Notes: generated from the letters alone by a model not told the origin. 64,000 bases of DNA from Hymenobacter sp. DG25A (GCF_001280305.1 NZ_CP012623.1:3224001-3288000); one strand, 5' to 3'; positions 34,053 through 43,529 are shown, counted from the first letter of the stretch. Program-made: numbers and translations.

Positions 34053-34095
34053 CGCCGCGTTTTCCCACCCGAAAGCGCGGCGAACCGACTGTATT

Positions 34096-35655
34096 ATGGA
34101 AAGAGAAGTACGGGTGCGTTTCGCGCCCAGCCCCACCGGACCGCTGCACATTGGCGGCGTGCGCACTGCGCTCTACAACTACCTGCTGGCCCGCAAGCTG
34201 GGCGGCAAAATGCTGCTGCGCATTGAAGATACCGACCAGAACCGCTTTGTGCCCGGCGCCGAAGACTACATCCGGCAGAGCCTGGAGTGGTGCGGCATCA
34301 CGCTGGACGAAAGCCCCTGGACCGAAACACCCGGCCCGCATGCCCCCTACCGGCAGAGCGAGCGGAAGCCCATGTACTTGCAGTATGCCCAGCAGCTGTT
34401 GGATAGCGGCCATGCCTACTATGCTTTTGATACGCCGGAGGAGCTGGACGCCATGCGCGCCCGCCTCACGGCCGCCAAGGTGCCCAACCCACAGTACAAC
34501 AGCATTACGCGGGCGCAGATGCGCAACTCGCTCACACTGCCCGAGGATGAGGTAAAACAGCTGCTCGACAACAACACGCCCTACGTTATCCGCCTGAAAG
34601 TACCCCGTAAGGAGGAAATCCGCTTCAACGACCTGATCCGCGGCTGGGTGGTAGTCCACTCCTCCAGCGTGGACGATAAGGTGCTGATGAAGTCCGACGG
34701 CATGCCGACGTACCATCTGGCCAATATCGTGGATGACCATTTGATGGAAATCACCCACGTGATTCGAGGTGAAGAGTGGCTGCCCTCGGCGCCGCTGCAC
34801 GTGCTGCTGTACCGCTATTTTGGCTGGGAAAGCACCATGCCGCAGTTTGCCCACCTGCCCCTGCTGCTGAAGCCTGACGGCACCGGCAAGCTCAGCAAGC
34901 GCGACGGCGACCGGCTGGGCTTCCCGGTATTCCCCCTGGAATGGCACGGCAAAGACGCTGAAACCGGCGAGCCTACCGTGAGCAGCGGCTACCGCGAATC
35001 GGGCTATCTGCCCGAAGCCTTCATCAACTTCCTGGCCTTCCTGGGCTGGAACCCCGGCACGCAGCAGGAGCTGTTTACCATGGACGAGCTGATTGAGACG
35101 TTCACGATTGAGCGCGTCAGCAAGTCTCCCGCCCGCTTTGACCAAAACAAAGTGCGCTGGTACAACGAGCAATACCTGCGCGCCAAACCCGACAGTGAGC
35201 TGGCACAGTACCTGCTGGACGCCTTGAAAACCCAGGGCGTGGACGTGCCCGCCGCGAAAGCCGAGCAGATTGCGGCGCTGGTGAAAGAGCGCGCCACCTT
35301 CCCGGCTGATCTGGCCAAAGAGGCACAGCTTTTCTTCCACCGGCCCACCAGCTACGATGAGCAGGTGATCAGCAAAAAATGGAATGCCCAGGTAGCCGGC
35401 GCCCTCGCTGAGTTTGCCCAGCAGCTACCTGCAGCCGCCGACACGACGGCTGATGGCATTAAGGCCCTGCTCACGCAGGTATTGGAGCGCCAGGGCATCA
35501 AAATAGGCCAGGTACTGCAGGCCCTGCGCGTGGCCGTAACCGGCGCCGCCGCTGGCCCCGATCTAATGGCCATTATGAGCATTCTGGGCGCGGAAGAAAC
35601 CGCGCAGCGGCTGGAAACGGCCATTAGCAACCTAGCCGCTCACGCTTCAGCTTAG
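34096..35655 (+). CDS. gltX: Glutamyl-tRNA synthetase
   Basis: The 519-residue class I synthetase has the HIGH-type motif in FAPSPTGPLHIGGVRTALYN (about residues 8-27) and the KMSKS-type motif KLSKRDGDR (about residues 265-273), with MLLRIEDTDQNRF and YHLANIVDDHLMEITHVIRGEEW between. The C-terminal anticodon-binding helical domain starts about residue 330. It charges tRNA-Glu with glutamate. The start is the ATG at 34096 (MEREVRVRFAPSPTG); a longer upstream frame would add residues foreign to the family. A clear hairpin follows. Confidence 0.97.
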   Translation: MEREVRVRFAPSPTGPLHIGGVRTALYNYLLARKLGGKMLLRIEDTDQNRFVPGAEDYIRQSLEWCGITLDESPWTETPGPHAPYRQSERKPMYLQYAQQLLDSGHAYYAFDTPEELDAMRARLTAAKVPNPQYNSITRAQMRNSLTLPEDEVKQLLDNNTPYVIRLKVPRKEEIRFNDLIRGWVVVHSSSVDDKVLMKSDGMPTYHLANIVDDHLMEITHVIRGEEWLPSAPLHVLLYRYFGWESTMPQFAHLPLLLKPDGTGKLSKRDGDRLGFPVFPLEWHGKDAETGEPTVSSGYRESGYLPEAFINFLAFLGWNPGTQQELFTMDELIETFTIERVSKSPARFDQNKVRWYNEQYLRAKPDSELAQYLLDALKTQGVDVPAAKAEQIAALVKERATFPADLAKEAQLFFHRPTSYDEQVISKKWNAQVAGALAEFAQQLPAAADTTADGIKALLTQVLERQGIKIGQVLQALRVAVTGAAAGPDLMAIMSILGAEETAQRLETAISNLAAHASA

Positions 35656-35688
35656 GCAGCATTTCTGAATTAAGGCATCCGCCACCGG

Positions 35689-35721
35689 GGCCGCTCCGTA
35701 CAGCATTGCTGCGGAGCGGCC
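35689..35721 (+). terminator. Hairpin terminator after gltX
   Basis: The 10-bp arms GGCCGCTCCG (35689-35698) and CGGAGCGGCC (35712-35721) have a 13-base loop. The T tract is weak. Confidence 0.6.
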
Positions 35722-35775
35722 TTCGTGCTTATAGGGCTGCACCTGCTTTTCTCTTCACGAATCACGCAGGATATC

Positions 35776-36138
35776 ATGGCTAAGAAACCCGTCAATAAGA
35801 AGAAAACTGTCGACCCCGAGAAAAAGGCCAAAGTGCATAAAGATCTGGAGGGATTCGAAATCAAGGTAAATCCGCTGGGCGAAATCACCTCCAACTATTC
35901 TATTGAGGAAATCAACACCTTCCTGAACCGCCACGTGCGCGACAAAAAGCTGGTGAACCGCGACGGGCAGTTTGGCGAGAAAGACGAAGAAGAATTCCCG
36001 GTTGAGGACTCCGCCGCGCAGGAACCCGAGGAATCAGAAGAGGATTTTATGCGCCGCACTAGTCGGGAGGCCAAGAAAAAGGCCAGCAAAACCGATGACG
36101 TTTCCGATACCGCCATGGATACGGTGGAGGATGAATAG
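35776..36138 (+). CDS. Small basic/acidic uncharacterised protein
   Basis: I do not recognise this 120-residue protein. It has a Lys-rich N-terminus (MAKKPVNKKKTVDPEKKAKVHK) and a possibly structured centre (LEGFEIKVNPLGEITSNYSIEEINTFLNRHVRDKKL). An acidic, Glu-rich C-terminal region (EKDEEEFPVEDSAAQEPEE) ends in RREAKKKASK and TAMDTVEDE. It is probably cytosolic and largely disordered, possibly a nucleic-acid or protein chaperone-like factor. Its own hairpin follows. Confidence 0.7.
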   Translation: MAKKPVNKKKTVDPEKKAKVHKDLEGFEIKVNPLGEITSNYSIEEINTFLNRHVRDKKLVNRDGQFGEKDEEEFPVEDSAAQEPEESEEDFMRRTSREAKKKASKTDDVSDTAMDTVEDE

Positions 36139-36164
36139 TCCTTCATCCCATACTATGAAATACT

Positions 36165-36203
36165 CCAAAGCCCGACTCTGCAGCCAGCAGGACCGGGCTT
36201 TGG
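36165..36203 (+). terminator. Hairpin downstream of the small Lys/Glu-rich protein gene
   Basis: The arms CCAAAGCCCG (36165-36174) and CGGGCTTTGG (36194-36203) are separated by 19 bases and followed by TCTTATAAT. Confidence 0.55.
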
Positions 36204-36280
36204 TCTTATAATACTTCGCCTGATAAGCTGTATTTATCGGCAGTTTGCTATACTTGGGCCCGAAACCTCACAACCCCGCT

Positions 36281-37063
36281 ATGCAAGCGCACGACATTGA
36301 CTACCGTATTCTTGGCTCTGATATTCAGGTACTGGAAATCGAGCTGGATCCTCAGGAAACCGTCATTGCCGAAGCCGGCGCCATGGTGTACATGGAAGAG
36401 GCCATTGCCTTTGAAACCAAAATGGGCGACGGCTCCGAGCCCGACCAGGGCCTGATGGGCAAGCTGTTTTCGGCGGGCTCGCGCCTGATTACGGGCGAGT
36501 CGTTGTTTATGACGCACTTCACGCACCGGGGCGGCTATGGCAAGAGCCGCGTAGCCTTCTCGGCGCCTTACCCGGGCACCATCCTTCCTATTGATTTGCG
36601 CCTGCTGCCACAGGGCCTGATTGTGCAGAAAGATGGATTTCTGGCGGCCGCCCGGGGCACTAAAATTGCCATTCACTTCAACAAGCGGCTGGGCGCTGGC
36701 TTCTTCGGCGGTGAGGGCTTTATTCTACAGAAGCTTACCGGCGACGGCAAAGCCTTTATTCATGCCGGCGGCACCATTATCGAGAAGCATCTCAATAACG
36801 AGCTTCTCCGCGTAGACACCGGCTGCGTGGTAGCCTTTGAGCCCGGCATCGACTTTGACATAACCCGGGCCGGGGGCCTGAAATCAATGATTTTCGGGGG
36901 CGAGGGGCTGTTACTGGCCACCTTGCGCGGCACTGGCCGCGTATGGCTGCAATCTATGCCCGTAAAGAAGCTCATTCAGGCCCTGATGCCCAACGGCACC
37001 AATGCCGGTAAAGAAAGCGGCGGCGTACTGGGCAAGCTGGTGGGAGGCATTCTGGACGAATAG
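36281..37063 (+). CDS. AIM24/TIGR00266 family protein
   Basis: The 260-residue protein has the TIGR00266 pattern: [45 protein letters not shown]-like segments within [16 protein letters not shown] and [20 protein letters not shown], and a repeated Gly-rich [20 protein letters not shown]. It is a beta-rich prism-like fold found in bacteria, archaea and mitochondria (Aim24) with no settled function. It has no signal peptide. ATG at 36281. A GTAACCA/TGGTTAC palindrome (37063-37078) lies at the stop. Confidence 0.9.
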   Translation: MQAHDIDYRILGSDIQVLEIELDPQETVIAEAGAMVYMEEAIAFETKMGDGSEPDQGLMGKLFSAGSRLITGESLFMTHFTHRGGYGKSRVAFSAPYPGTILPIDLRLLPQGLIVQKDGFLAAARGTKIAIHFNKRLGAGFFGGEGFILQKLTGDGKAFIHAGGTIIEKHLNNELLRVDTGCVVAFEPGIDFDITRAGGLKSMIFGGEGLLLATLRGTGRVWLQSMPVKKLIQALMPNGTNAGKESGGVLGKLVGGILDE

Positions 37064-37090
37064 TAACCAACTGGTTACCTAGCTTCTTCC

Positions 37091-37369
37091 TCAGCCCATC
37101 CGGCTTCCCAAGGCCGAAACCGACCGCAATGCCGCGCTGAGCCCTGGCTCGTGCTCGGCTGACATAGAGGCTTTTACCGCAATAACGATTAAGCTAACCA
37201 GCAAAGCCAGCAGCAAAAAGCCCAGAAAACCTAGGACTATTTTATTGGTGAGGGCCTTTTTGGTTTTCTGCCGGCTGGAATAGTAGCGCCGGCTCCGGCC
37301 AGATGACCGAGTTGGGGAGTGGGATGCAACAGTGGACACAGGGCGGAATTTAGGGGGGAACCTTGTCAC
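37091..37369 (-). CDS. Putative small single-helix membrane protein
   Basis: The 92-residue frame opens with a GTG at 37369. It has a basic, Ser/Arg-rich N-terminus (RSSGRSRRYYSSRQKTKKAL), one strong membrane helix (IVLGFLGFLLLALLVSLIVIAV, about residues 44-66) and a short tail. The charge pattern fits an N-in single-pass protein. I do not recognise it. It converges with the AIM24 gene and lacks a clear promoter. The bases from 37370 to 37490 are very AT-rich and hold nothing I can identify. Confidence 0.5.
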   Translation of the reverse strand: MTRFPPKFRPVSTVASHSPTRSSGRSRRYYSSRQKTKKALTNKIVLGFLGFLLLALLVSLIVIAVKASMSAEHEPGLSAALRSVSALGSRMG

Positions 37370-37490
37370 TAATATAGAACTTATTCTATAAGAATTATAC
37401 TTATCCAGATTATTATCTAAGATAAATTATATTACTCTTATATAGCTGATCCTACGGTTTTTAGCATAATAGCGGTTTGCCTGTGTTAGT

Positions 37491-38015
37491 TCATTTTCCC
37501 ATTTTTATTATTGCTTTCCGGTTGCGGAGCTTGCCTAAAACATACTCTTCCTCCTGAATTAGCTCTCCCGTCGGACTATATATATGCCAGATGCCCGTCC
37601 AATAAAAATGAATACCATCGGGCTCAGATACTATCCGGGCTCGCCCACGCTTGGAAATATCACCACCTGGGTGAAAATAGATGAGCGTTAGGGTACCTGG
37701 CTGCAACCAATGATAACGCTCCACGCGCTCTAAGCCCGTGTTGGGGCCATAATAGCGCCAGCGGCCTACCGGCCGGCCATGCTGATACCGTCCCCGCGAA
37801 GCCGGTTGAGTATTATGCGCGTCAAAATATTCCTGCCACCTTCCCTGCCTTTCCCCTTTTATATCAAAGCGGTTAGAGGCGGGTTTAAGCGTAACCTGCT
37901 GATGGCCGGCAAGTAAAGCACAGCTTTCCAGCAGCCCTATGCCCACGCACAAAGCGTAAATGCAGCCGTAGTGCCGGCCGAAAAACCCGAGGGAATGGTG
38001 AGAAGCACACAACAT
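37491..38015 (-). CDS. Uncharacterised protein with MORN-like WRYY/GRW repeats, probably exported
   Basis: The 174-residue protein starts at the ATG at 38015, preferred over a TTG seven codons upstream. An early hydrophobic stretch (YGCIYALCVGIGLLESCALL) may be a signal peptide or lipobox. The rest has MORN-type GERQGRWQEYFDAH, GRPVGRWRYYG and FYWTGIWHIYSPTGELIQEEEYVLG segments, as in YwqK-like antitoxin-annotated proteins. No partner toxin is adjacent. It is probably in the periplasm or outer membrane. Confidence 0.65.
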   Translation of the reverse strand: MLCASHHSLGFFGRHYGCIYALCVGIGLLESCALLAGHQQVTLKPASNRFDIKGERQGRWQEYFDAHNTQPASRGRYQHGRPVGRWRYYGPNTGLERVERYHWLQPGTLTLIYFHPGGDISKRGRARIVSEPDGIHFYWTGIWHIYSPTGELIQEEEYVLGKLRNRKAIIKMGK

Positions 38016-38056
38016 AGGGGATGTCAGAGACAACAATAACCTCCCCTAATTTATAA

Positions 38057-39580
38057 CTAATCTTTTAGTTGCAATAGAATCTCATCTACGACTTCGCGTG
38101 AGTTGCTTAGGCGCGGCACTTTATGCTGCCCGCCGAGCTTGCCTTTTTTAGCCAGCCATTGCTCAAACGTGCGGGCTGGCACAGCGGTGACTTCGGGGGC
38201 TATCAGGGCCAAGTCGCGGTGGCGCTTGGCGTCATAATCGGAGTTTAAACTGCGTAGCGTCTGGTCCAGCACCTGGGCGAATTGCTCGGAACTGGTGGGC
38301 GGCTGGGTAAACTCTATCAGCCACTGATGGCCCCCGCGGGAGGTGTTGCTGCCGTTTTCAAAGTAGATGGGCGCAGCCGTAAAGTCCCGCACCAGCGCCC
38401 CCGTAGCCTGACAAGCAGCGGCCAGCGCGGCCTCAGCATTTTCTATAACTACCTCTTCTCCAAACGCATTCATAAAATGCTTGGTGCGGCCGGTGATGCG
38501 GATGCGGTAGGGAGCCAGGCAGGTAAAGCGCACGGTATCCCCAATTTTATAGCGCCACAGGCCGGCATTGGTGCTGATGATAAGTGCGTAGCTTATGCCC
38601 AGCTCTACTGCCTCCAGCAAAACCGTTTGCGGGTTTTCGGCCTCAAACTGATCCGGGGGCAGAAACTCGTAATACACACCGTGGTCCAGGAGCAGCAGCA
38701 TGTCTTCGGAATCGGGCTGATCCTGAAATGCGAAGTAGCCTTCCGAGGCATTGTATATCTCCAGGTAGCGCATCTGCCCGCCGGGGATAAGCTGGCGGAA
38801 AAGCTCCCGGTAGGGGCCAAAGGCCACCGCACCGTGCAGAAACAGGCGAAGATTGGGCCATACTTCGCTGATATCAGCGGCCCCGGAAAGCTCTACTACG
38901 CGGCGAAGCAGCACAATCATCCAGGTGGGTACGCCGGCCAGGGTGGTAACGTCTACGTGCTGTACGTGGCGGGCAATGCGCTCTATCTTCTCCTCCCATT
39001 CATCCAGCAGGGCCAGCTCCAGCGGCGGGGTACGCAGGAACTCGGCCCACACCGGCAGGTTCTGCATCACTACCGCCGAGACATCTCCCACGCGCGAGTC
39101 GGTACCCGGACGGAAAGGGTTGCTGGCGTGCGTTCCGCCCAGGGAAAGGGTTTTGCCGGCCAGCACATCGGCCTCCGGATACAGGCTGGTGGCCATGGCC
39201 ACCATGTCGCGGCCGGCGCGGTAGTGGCATTCATGCAAAGACTGCGGAGACACGGGAATGTACTTGCTGCGGGCATTGGTAGTCCCGCTGGATTTGGCGA
39301 ACCACTCTACCTCACCAGGCCACAATACATCGGAGGCGCCGTGCAGCATGCGCTCCAAGTATGGGTATAGCTGCTCGTAGCTGCTTACGGGCACCCGCTG
39401 GGCAAACTCCTGCCGCGAGGGCGCATCGGCGTAGCCGTATTGCCGGCCCCATTCCGTGCCTTGGGCCTGCCGCAGCAAACCGGCATATACCTGCTCCTGC
39501 ACTTCCAGCGGGTGGTCCCGGAAATGGTTGATGCTGGTCAGGCGCCGCTGCATGGCCCACGTCAGAATACTGCTAATCAC
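38057..39580 (-). CDS. GH3 family acyl-acid-amido synthetase-like protein
   Basis: The 507-residue protein has GH3 family features: YPYLERMLHGASDVLWPGEV, the ATP-binding SSGTTNARSKYIPV (about residues 95-108), IYNASEGYFAFQ (about 278-289), NAGLWRYKIGDTVRF and TKHFMNAFGEEVVIENAEAAL. GH3 enzymes adenylate carboxylic acids and conjugate them to amino acids or similar; bacterial members have largely unknown substrates. The start is a GTG at 39580 (MISSILTWAMQRR); an ATG at 39553 is the alternative. It follows lptB on the same strand. Confidence 0.92.
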   Translation of the reverse strand: MISSILTWAMQRRLTSINHFRDHPLEVQEQVYAGLLRQAQGTEWGRQYGYADAPSRQEFAQRVPVSSYEQLYPYLERMLHGASDVLWPGEVEWFAKSSGTTNARSKYIPVSPQSLHECHYRAGRDMVAMATSLYPEADVLAGKTLSLGGTHASNPFRPGTDSRVGDVSAVVMQNLPVWAEFLRTPPLELALLDEWEEKIERIARHVQHVDVTTLAGVPTWMIVLLRRVVELSGAADISEVWPNLRLFLHGAVAFGPYRELFRQLIPGGQMRYLEIYNASEGYFAFQDQPDSEDMLLLLDHGVYYEFLPPDQFEAENPQTVLLEAVELGISYALIISTNAGLWRYKIGDTVRFTCLAPYRIRITGRTKHFMNAFGEEVVIENAEAALAAACQATGALVRDFTAAPIYFENGSNTSRGGHQWLIEFTQPPTSSEQFAQVLDQTLRSLNSDYDAKRHRDLALIAPEVTAVPARTFEQWLAKKGKLGGQHKVPRLSNSREVVDEILLQLKD

Positions 39581-39724
39581 CGAATCAGGAATAAAAGGAA
39601 GGGCGCTAACGCCCGTTTGGTGGCCGTTTTACCCACATCACGGCCTGAAAGTTACCGTTTCGGTTGGAAACAGCCGCTTTTCCGCCCCACTCCCACCTTC
39701 TGGCTCCTGTGGCAGCCCAGGTGG

Positions 39725-40456
39725 TTAAATTTTGCGCTTATATTCGAAGTGCTTGCCCAAGTACACGCGGCGCACGGTTTCATCGGCGGCCAACTCCTCA
39801 GCGGTGCCGGCCTTCAGCAGCTTGCCCTCAAACAGCAGGTACGCCCGGTCCACGATGCTAAGTGTTTCATTCACGTTGTGGTCGGTGATGAGGATGCCGA
39901 TGTTCTTGTGTTTGAGCTTGGCCACAATGCCCTGGATTTCTTCCACGGCAATGGGGTCTACGCCGGCAAAGGGCTCATCCAGCAGTACAAATTTGGGGTT
40001 TACGGCCAGGGCCCGGGCAATTTCCGTGCGGCGCCGCTCGCCCCCGCTCAGCACCCGGCCCAGGTTTTTGCGCACGTGCGTGAGGCTGAACTCGTGCAGC
40101 AGCTCTTCTACTTTATCCAGCTGCTCCTGGCGGGAAAGCTTGGTCATTTCCAGCACGGAGAGGATATTTTCCTCCACGGTCAGGTCGCGGAACACGGAGG
40201 CTTCCTGGGCCAGGTAGCCTACGCCCCGCCGTGCCCGCTGAAACATGGGCAGATTGGTAATTTCTTCGTCGTCGAGGTAGATGTGGCCTTCGTTGGGCTT
40301 CACCATGCCCACAATCATGTAAAAGCAGGTGGTTTTACCGGCGCCGTTGGGCCCCAGCAGCCCGACGATTTCGCCCTGGCCCACCGTCACGCTCATGTCG
40401 TTAACAACCGTGCGCGACTTGTATTTCTTGATCAGGTGTTCAGCTTTCAGAATCAT
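39725..40456 (-). CDS. lptB: LPS export ABC transporter ATP-binding protein LptB
   Basis: The 243-residue ATPase has Walker [10 protein letters not shown] (about residues 38-46), Q-loop [18 protein letters not shown], signature [15 protein letters not shown], Walker [14 protein letters not shown] and H-loop [13 protein letters not shown] and DPIAVEEIQ are typical of LptB. It energises LPS extraction from the inner membrane with LptFG and LptC (candidate lptC at 50.2 kb). ATG at 40456 begins [16 protein letters not shown] -7 box lies only 7 bases upstream, implying a near-leaderless mRNA. Confidence 0.95.
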   Translation of the reverse strand: MILKAEHLIKKYKSRTVVNDMSVTVGQGEIVGLLGPNGAGKTTCFYMIVGMVKPNEGHIYLDDEEITNLPMFQRARRGVGYLAQEASVFRDLTVEENILSVLEMTKLSRQEQLDKVEELLHEFSLTHVRKNLGRVLSGGERRRTEIARALAVNPKFVLLDEPFAGVDPIAVEEIQGIVAKLKHKNIGILITDHNVNETLSIVDRAYLLFEGKLLKAGTAEELAADETVRRVYLGKHFEYKRKI

Positions 40457-40462
40457 GGATGG

Positions 40463-40470
40463 CAAAGGTA
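40463..40470 (-). promoter_or_regulatory. Candidate -7 element immediately upstream of lptB
   Basis: On the minus strand it reads TACCTTTG (exact TAnnTTTG) and ends just 6 bases before the lptB ATG, so the transcript would start at or near the start codon. Confidence 0.45.
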
Positions 40471-40931
40471 GCAAAGCCGAACGGGTAGCCGTAGCAGCCC
40501 GCGGGTGAAAGCAGGACGTAGATCCGCCCGTCGGGGTTATCAGCCCTTTCCCGGGTCAGCCTAATATTGATTTTTATCATTCTCCCGCGTGATAGTGGTC
40601 AATTCCCCCTGACAGCCTGGAGCGTATATTAACTAAGTAATTAGCAGTCATTTACATTATAATAATAGATACCTGGGTTGCCGAAAGACCCTGCATGGCG
40701 GGGTGTTTCGGAATAAAAACTACTCCAATGTAAAATCTATCATTCGGCCAATACCCGGTTTCTACGCTGCTTTAGCCGGGGTATCGGAAGCAGCAAACCC
40801 ACAAAGAAACCAGCCTTTCCTTTTACACCTACCCGCACGCTTTCATAGCCCCGGCCTGATTTTTCTGCTTTCTCTGCCCACCCGTAGCGCAGGATTTCTA
40901 TTGCTGTATCAAGCCCCTTTATAAACGGTAT
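40471..40931. other. Gene-free divergent intergenic region between lptB and a beta-barrel gene
   Basis: About 460 bp with an AT-rich centre (about 40,600-40,680). A hairpin CCGAAA-ACCC / GGGT-TTTCGG lies at 40681-40711 and could sit in the 5' leader of the beta-barrel mRNA. I find no exact -7 box for the plus-strand gene and no convincing coding frame. Confidence 0.5.
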
Positions 40932-41645
40932 ATGAAAAAGATCTTAACCTTTCTGCTTGTGCTGGGCGCGGCCACGGCGCAGGCCCAAGATCCGGCAGGT
41001 ATGCGCCTGGGCGTGAAAGCCGGGGCCACTTACGCGAAGCTGGCCGGCAATGACGTGGAGCAGATAGCCGGCCCCAACTACAATACCAGCCAGGACCAAC
41101 GCAAGCTGGGCTTTAACGCGGGATTGTTCCTTCAGATTCCGGTTTCGAGCGATGGGTTCTTCTCCGTGCAGCCCGAAGTGCTGCTCAACCGCCGCGGCTA
41201 TCAGCTGGAAACGGAGCAGAAATCGGGCCTCGCCGAGGGCGTAGACAAATACTCCTTCGAGCAAACCCGGGTGCTGACTTATATTGACGTGCTGGTGCTG
41301 GGCAAGATCAACACCGGCGGCCTGTTCTTTGAGTTGGGGCCCCAGTTTGGTTACCTGGCCCGCTCCAGCTCCGATACAGAAATCACGACCAAGTATACCA
41401 ACGGCCAGAAAGACCGGGTGGAGAAGAATACCGGCGACAGTAAATCGGACCTGGCCAGTGCCGACCTGGGCGCGGTGGCCGGCCTGGGCTACCAAACCGA
41501 AAGCGGCCTCAGCATTGGCCTGCGCTACAACCGCGGCTTTAACTCCCTGATTGACACCAAAGATATCGACAACGAGCCCAAGGCCTTCAACGACGCCTTT
41601 ATGCTGCAGGTGGGCTACCTGCTACCCCTGAGTCTGGGCAAATAG
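40932..41645 (+). CDS. Outer-membrane beta-barrel protein (PorT/OMP_b-brl_2-like)
   Basis: The 237-residue protein has a Sec signal peptide (MKKILTFLLVLGAATAQAQ). Barrel strands follow: RLGVKAGATYAKLAGND, GFNAGLFLQIPVSSDGFFSV, VQPEVLLNRRGYQL, YIDVLVLGKI, FFELGPQFGYL. Then comes the closing FMLQVGYLLPLSLGK. The 'VKAGATYAKL ... QPEVLL...RG' pattern is that of Bacteroidota porin-like OMP_b-brl_2 proteins, including PorT. PorT identity cannot be fixed from sequence alone. The gene converges on the M61 peptidase gene. Confidence 0.82.
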   Translation: MKKILTFLLVLGAATAQAQDPAGMRLGVKAGATYAKLAGNDVEQIAGPNYNTSQDQRKLGFNAGLFLQIPVSSDGFFSVQPEVLLNRRGYQLETEQKSGLAEGVDKYSFEQTRVLTYIDVLVLGKINTGGLFFELGPQFGYLARSSSDTEITTKYTNGQKDRVEKNTGDSKSDLASADLGAVAGLGYQTESGLSIGLRYNRGFNSLIDTKDIDNEPKAFNDAFMLQVGYLLPLSLGK

Positions 41646-41657
41646 GCGGCGCGCTGG

Positions 41658-41692
41658 CCTAGCTGCCTTTATATCCCGCCCCGGCAGCTAGG
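41658..41692. terminator. Hairpin between convergent barrel and peptidase genes
   Basis: The 10-bp arms CCTAGCTGCC (41658-41667) and GGCAGCTAGG (41683-41692) have a 15-base loop. The right arm overlaps the last codons of the minus-strand peptidase gene. Confidence 0.6.
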
Positions 41693-43529
41693 CGCGGGGG
41701 CGCAGTACCTGGTCGTGCAGGGCCCGCTGCGCCGGCGTTGGGGTGGATAGGGGCTCTACGAGGTTCTTCATCTCGGCTTCCAGCTCCTGCGGGGCAGCTT
41801 CTACCTGTTGCTGCGTACTGCCGCGGCGGTAGGTAATGCGCACTTTGCCGTCGGTGGCAGGCTCCACCAACGGCCGGAGGAGCTTCTCGGCATTCTCCAT
41901 GGAAAGGGGCGTGCCATTCACCTGCAGAATCACGTCGTCGTTCTGCAGACCGAAGCCGTTGCGCTCGGCGCGGGTCTGGGCCACAATAAACTCCTGCTTG
42001 TCCTGGTCATACTTAAAGCCCAGCTCGCCGAAGGCCTTTACCAGCACGCGGGCTTTGGGGGCGTAGCGCCAGCCTATTTTTTCGAAGTACTCGCTGAGCG
42101 GCAGGGGCTGGCTGCCCTGCACGTAATCGGTGAAGAACTGGCGTACGTCGGGGTGCGTGAGGGCCACTATTTCGCCAATCAGCTGGTCGTCTTCAAAGGG
42201 GCGCTCGGGGCCGTACTTCTTTGCCAGCTGCAGCAGCACGTCGCGCAGCGTGAGGCGGCCCTGGGTGAGCTCCTGAATGCGGATATCGAGCAGAAAACCA
42301 ATGAGCGTGCCTTTCTTGTAGACGTTCTCATACATGTCTTTGTAGGTGTTTTCCAGAATCTGGCGGCTCATTACGGTAAACGAAACGTCGCCGTACTTCT
42401 GGGCCTGCTCAATCTTGCTCTTCATTTCCTTGCGAAAATCCTCTTCCTGCGTGAGGCCGCCCTGCAGCTGCACCAGGTGCGCGAAGTACTCCGTTACGCC
42501 CTCGTACAGCCACAAATGCTGCGACATTTGGGGGTTGCGGAAATCGAACTCCCCTATCTCCCGGCTGTGCATGTTCAGCGGGGTCAGAATGTGCAGAAAC
42601 TCGTGGGAGGCAACTTCCCGGATCATGGAGCGGGTGCGCTCGGCATCGGCAATTTCGGGCAGGAAATACACCGAAGAGTACGAGTGCTCCATGGCCCCAA
42701 ACCCACCCTGCTTATTCACGACCGGCGAGGAAAACGCCGGGAAGTACATGATAAAGTGGTAAGCAGGTACGGGCATGCGGCCAAAGAATTTGGCCAGAGC
42801 CTCAGCCATGGGCTGCATGGCCTGCCGTACTTCCGCGGCTTTTACCAGGCCCGTTTCAGAGAAGACGGATACTGAAATGCGGGCGCCCCCGGTCATGAAA
42901 CTGGCCGTATCGGGGCGGCTGTACATAATGGGCGCATCGGCCAGGCTCACGTAGCTGCTGGCCGTAAATACATCCTGGGTGGGCGAGGCGGGCTGCCGGG
43001 TAAGGGAGGTGGCGCCGTACAGCTCGGCGGGCTTTTCTATGGTTACCTGATAGGGCAGCATTTTGTAGCCTTCCAGATAGCCATACAGGCCGTAATGGTT
43101 GAGCACGAAGTTGCGGCCGGCATCAATGTTGGTGCCGCCGGGCTGGAAAATGAAGTTGCTATTGTCTTTCGAGTCCCAGGTGTCATCTACCAGGTACTCG
43201 ATGCGGTCTAGGGTGCGGGCTTTGTCGATGATGTAGACGTTGTTGCCGTCGCGGCTGCTTTTCAGCTTACGGCCTTTGGCATCATAGGCCTGAAAACCCG
43301 TGATAAAACGGCCGTAGTCCTTCTTGGAGTAGGAGCCGGGCACCACACTGGGCATCACGTAGGTGGCTTTGCCCTCGCGCACAGGCGGAGTTTTCACCAC
43401 AATCTTTATCCGGTCGTTTTCTACCTGTTGCAGGTTCACCCCAATCTGGTAGCCCGCCGGGGCTTGCTGGGCCTCTACCACCCCACTCAGGCTAAGCCCG
43501 AGGGCCAGCAATACGCATCCTTTTCTCAT
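41688..43529 (-). CDS. M61-family (glycyl aminopeptidase-like) metallopeptidase with PDZ domain
   Basis: The 613-residue exported protein has a signal peptide (MRKGCVLLALGLSLSGVVEAQ) and an N-terminal beta domain. The zinc motif is HEFLH in VASHEFLHILTPLNMHSREI (about residues 320-339), with the third ligand Glu in LWLYEGVTEYFAHL. A C-terminal PDZ domain (about 520-600; NGFGLQNDDVILQVNGTPL) follows. M61 enzymes cleave N-terminal Gly or Ala from peptides, and this one is expected in the periplasm. ATG at 43529 gives the signal peptide directly after the initiator; a longer frame is less likely. Confidence 0.92.
   Translation of the reverse strand: MRKGCVLLALGLSLSGVVEAQQAPAGYQIGVNLQQVENDRIKIVVKTPPVREGKATYVMPSVVPGSYSKKDYGRFITGFQAYDAKGRKLKSSRDGNNVYIIDKARTLDRIEYLVDDTWDSKDNSNFIFQPGGTNIDAGRNFVLNHYGLYGYLEGYKMLPYQVTIEKPAELYGATSLTRQPASPTQDVFTASSYVSLADAPIMYSRPDTASFMTGGARISVSVFSETGLVKAAEVRQAMQPMAEALAKFFGRMPVPAYHFIMYFPAFSSPVVNKQGGFGAMEHSYSSVYFLPEIADAERTRSMIREVASHEFLHILTPLNMHSREIGEFDFRNPQMSQHLWLYEGVTEYFAHLVQLQGGLTQEEDFRKEMKSKIEQAQKYGDVSFTVMSRQILENTYKDMYENVYKKGTLIGFLLDIRIQELTQGRLTLRDVLLQLAKKYGPERPFEDDQLIGEIVALTHPDVRQFFTDYVQGSQPLPLSEYFEKIGWRYAPKARVLVKAFGELGFKYDQDKQEFIVAQTRAERNGFGLQNDDVILQVNGTPLSMENAEKLLRPLVEPATDGKVRITYRRGSTQQQVEAAPQELEAEMKNLVEPLSTPTPAQRALHDQVLRPRA

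Noticed and set aside
38282..39370. A long plus-strand frame across the GH3 gene
   Set aside because: Antisense shadow of a conserved gene, no recognisable domain.
40703..40924. A 73-codon plus-strand frame in the lptB/barrel spacer
   Set aside because: It begins inside the hairpin, has no promoter and shows no family-like pattern.
41808..42875. A 355-codon plus-strand frame across the M61 peptidase gene
   Set aside because: Antisense to the HEFLH-containing peptidase; composition typical of a shadow.
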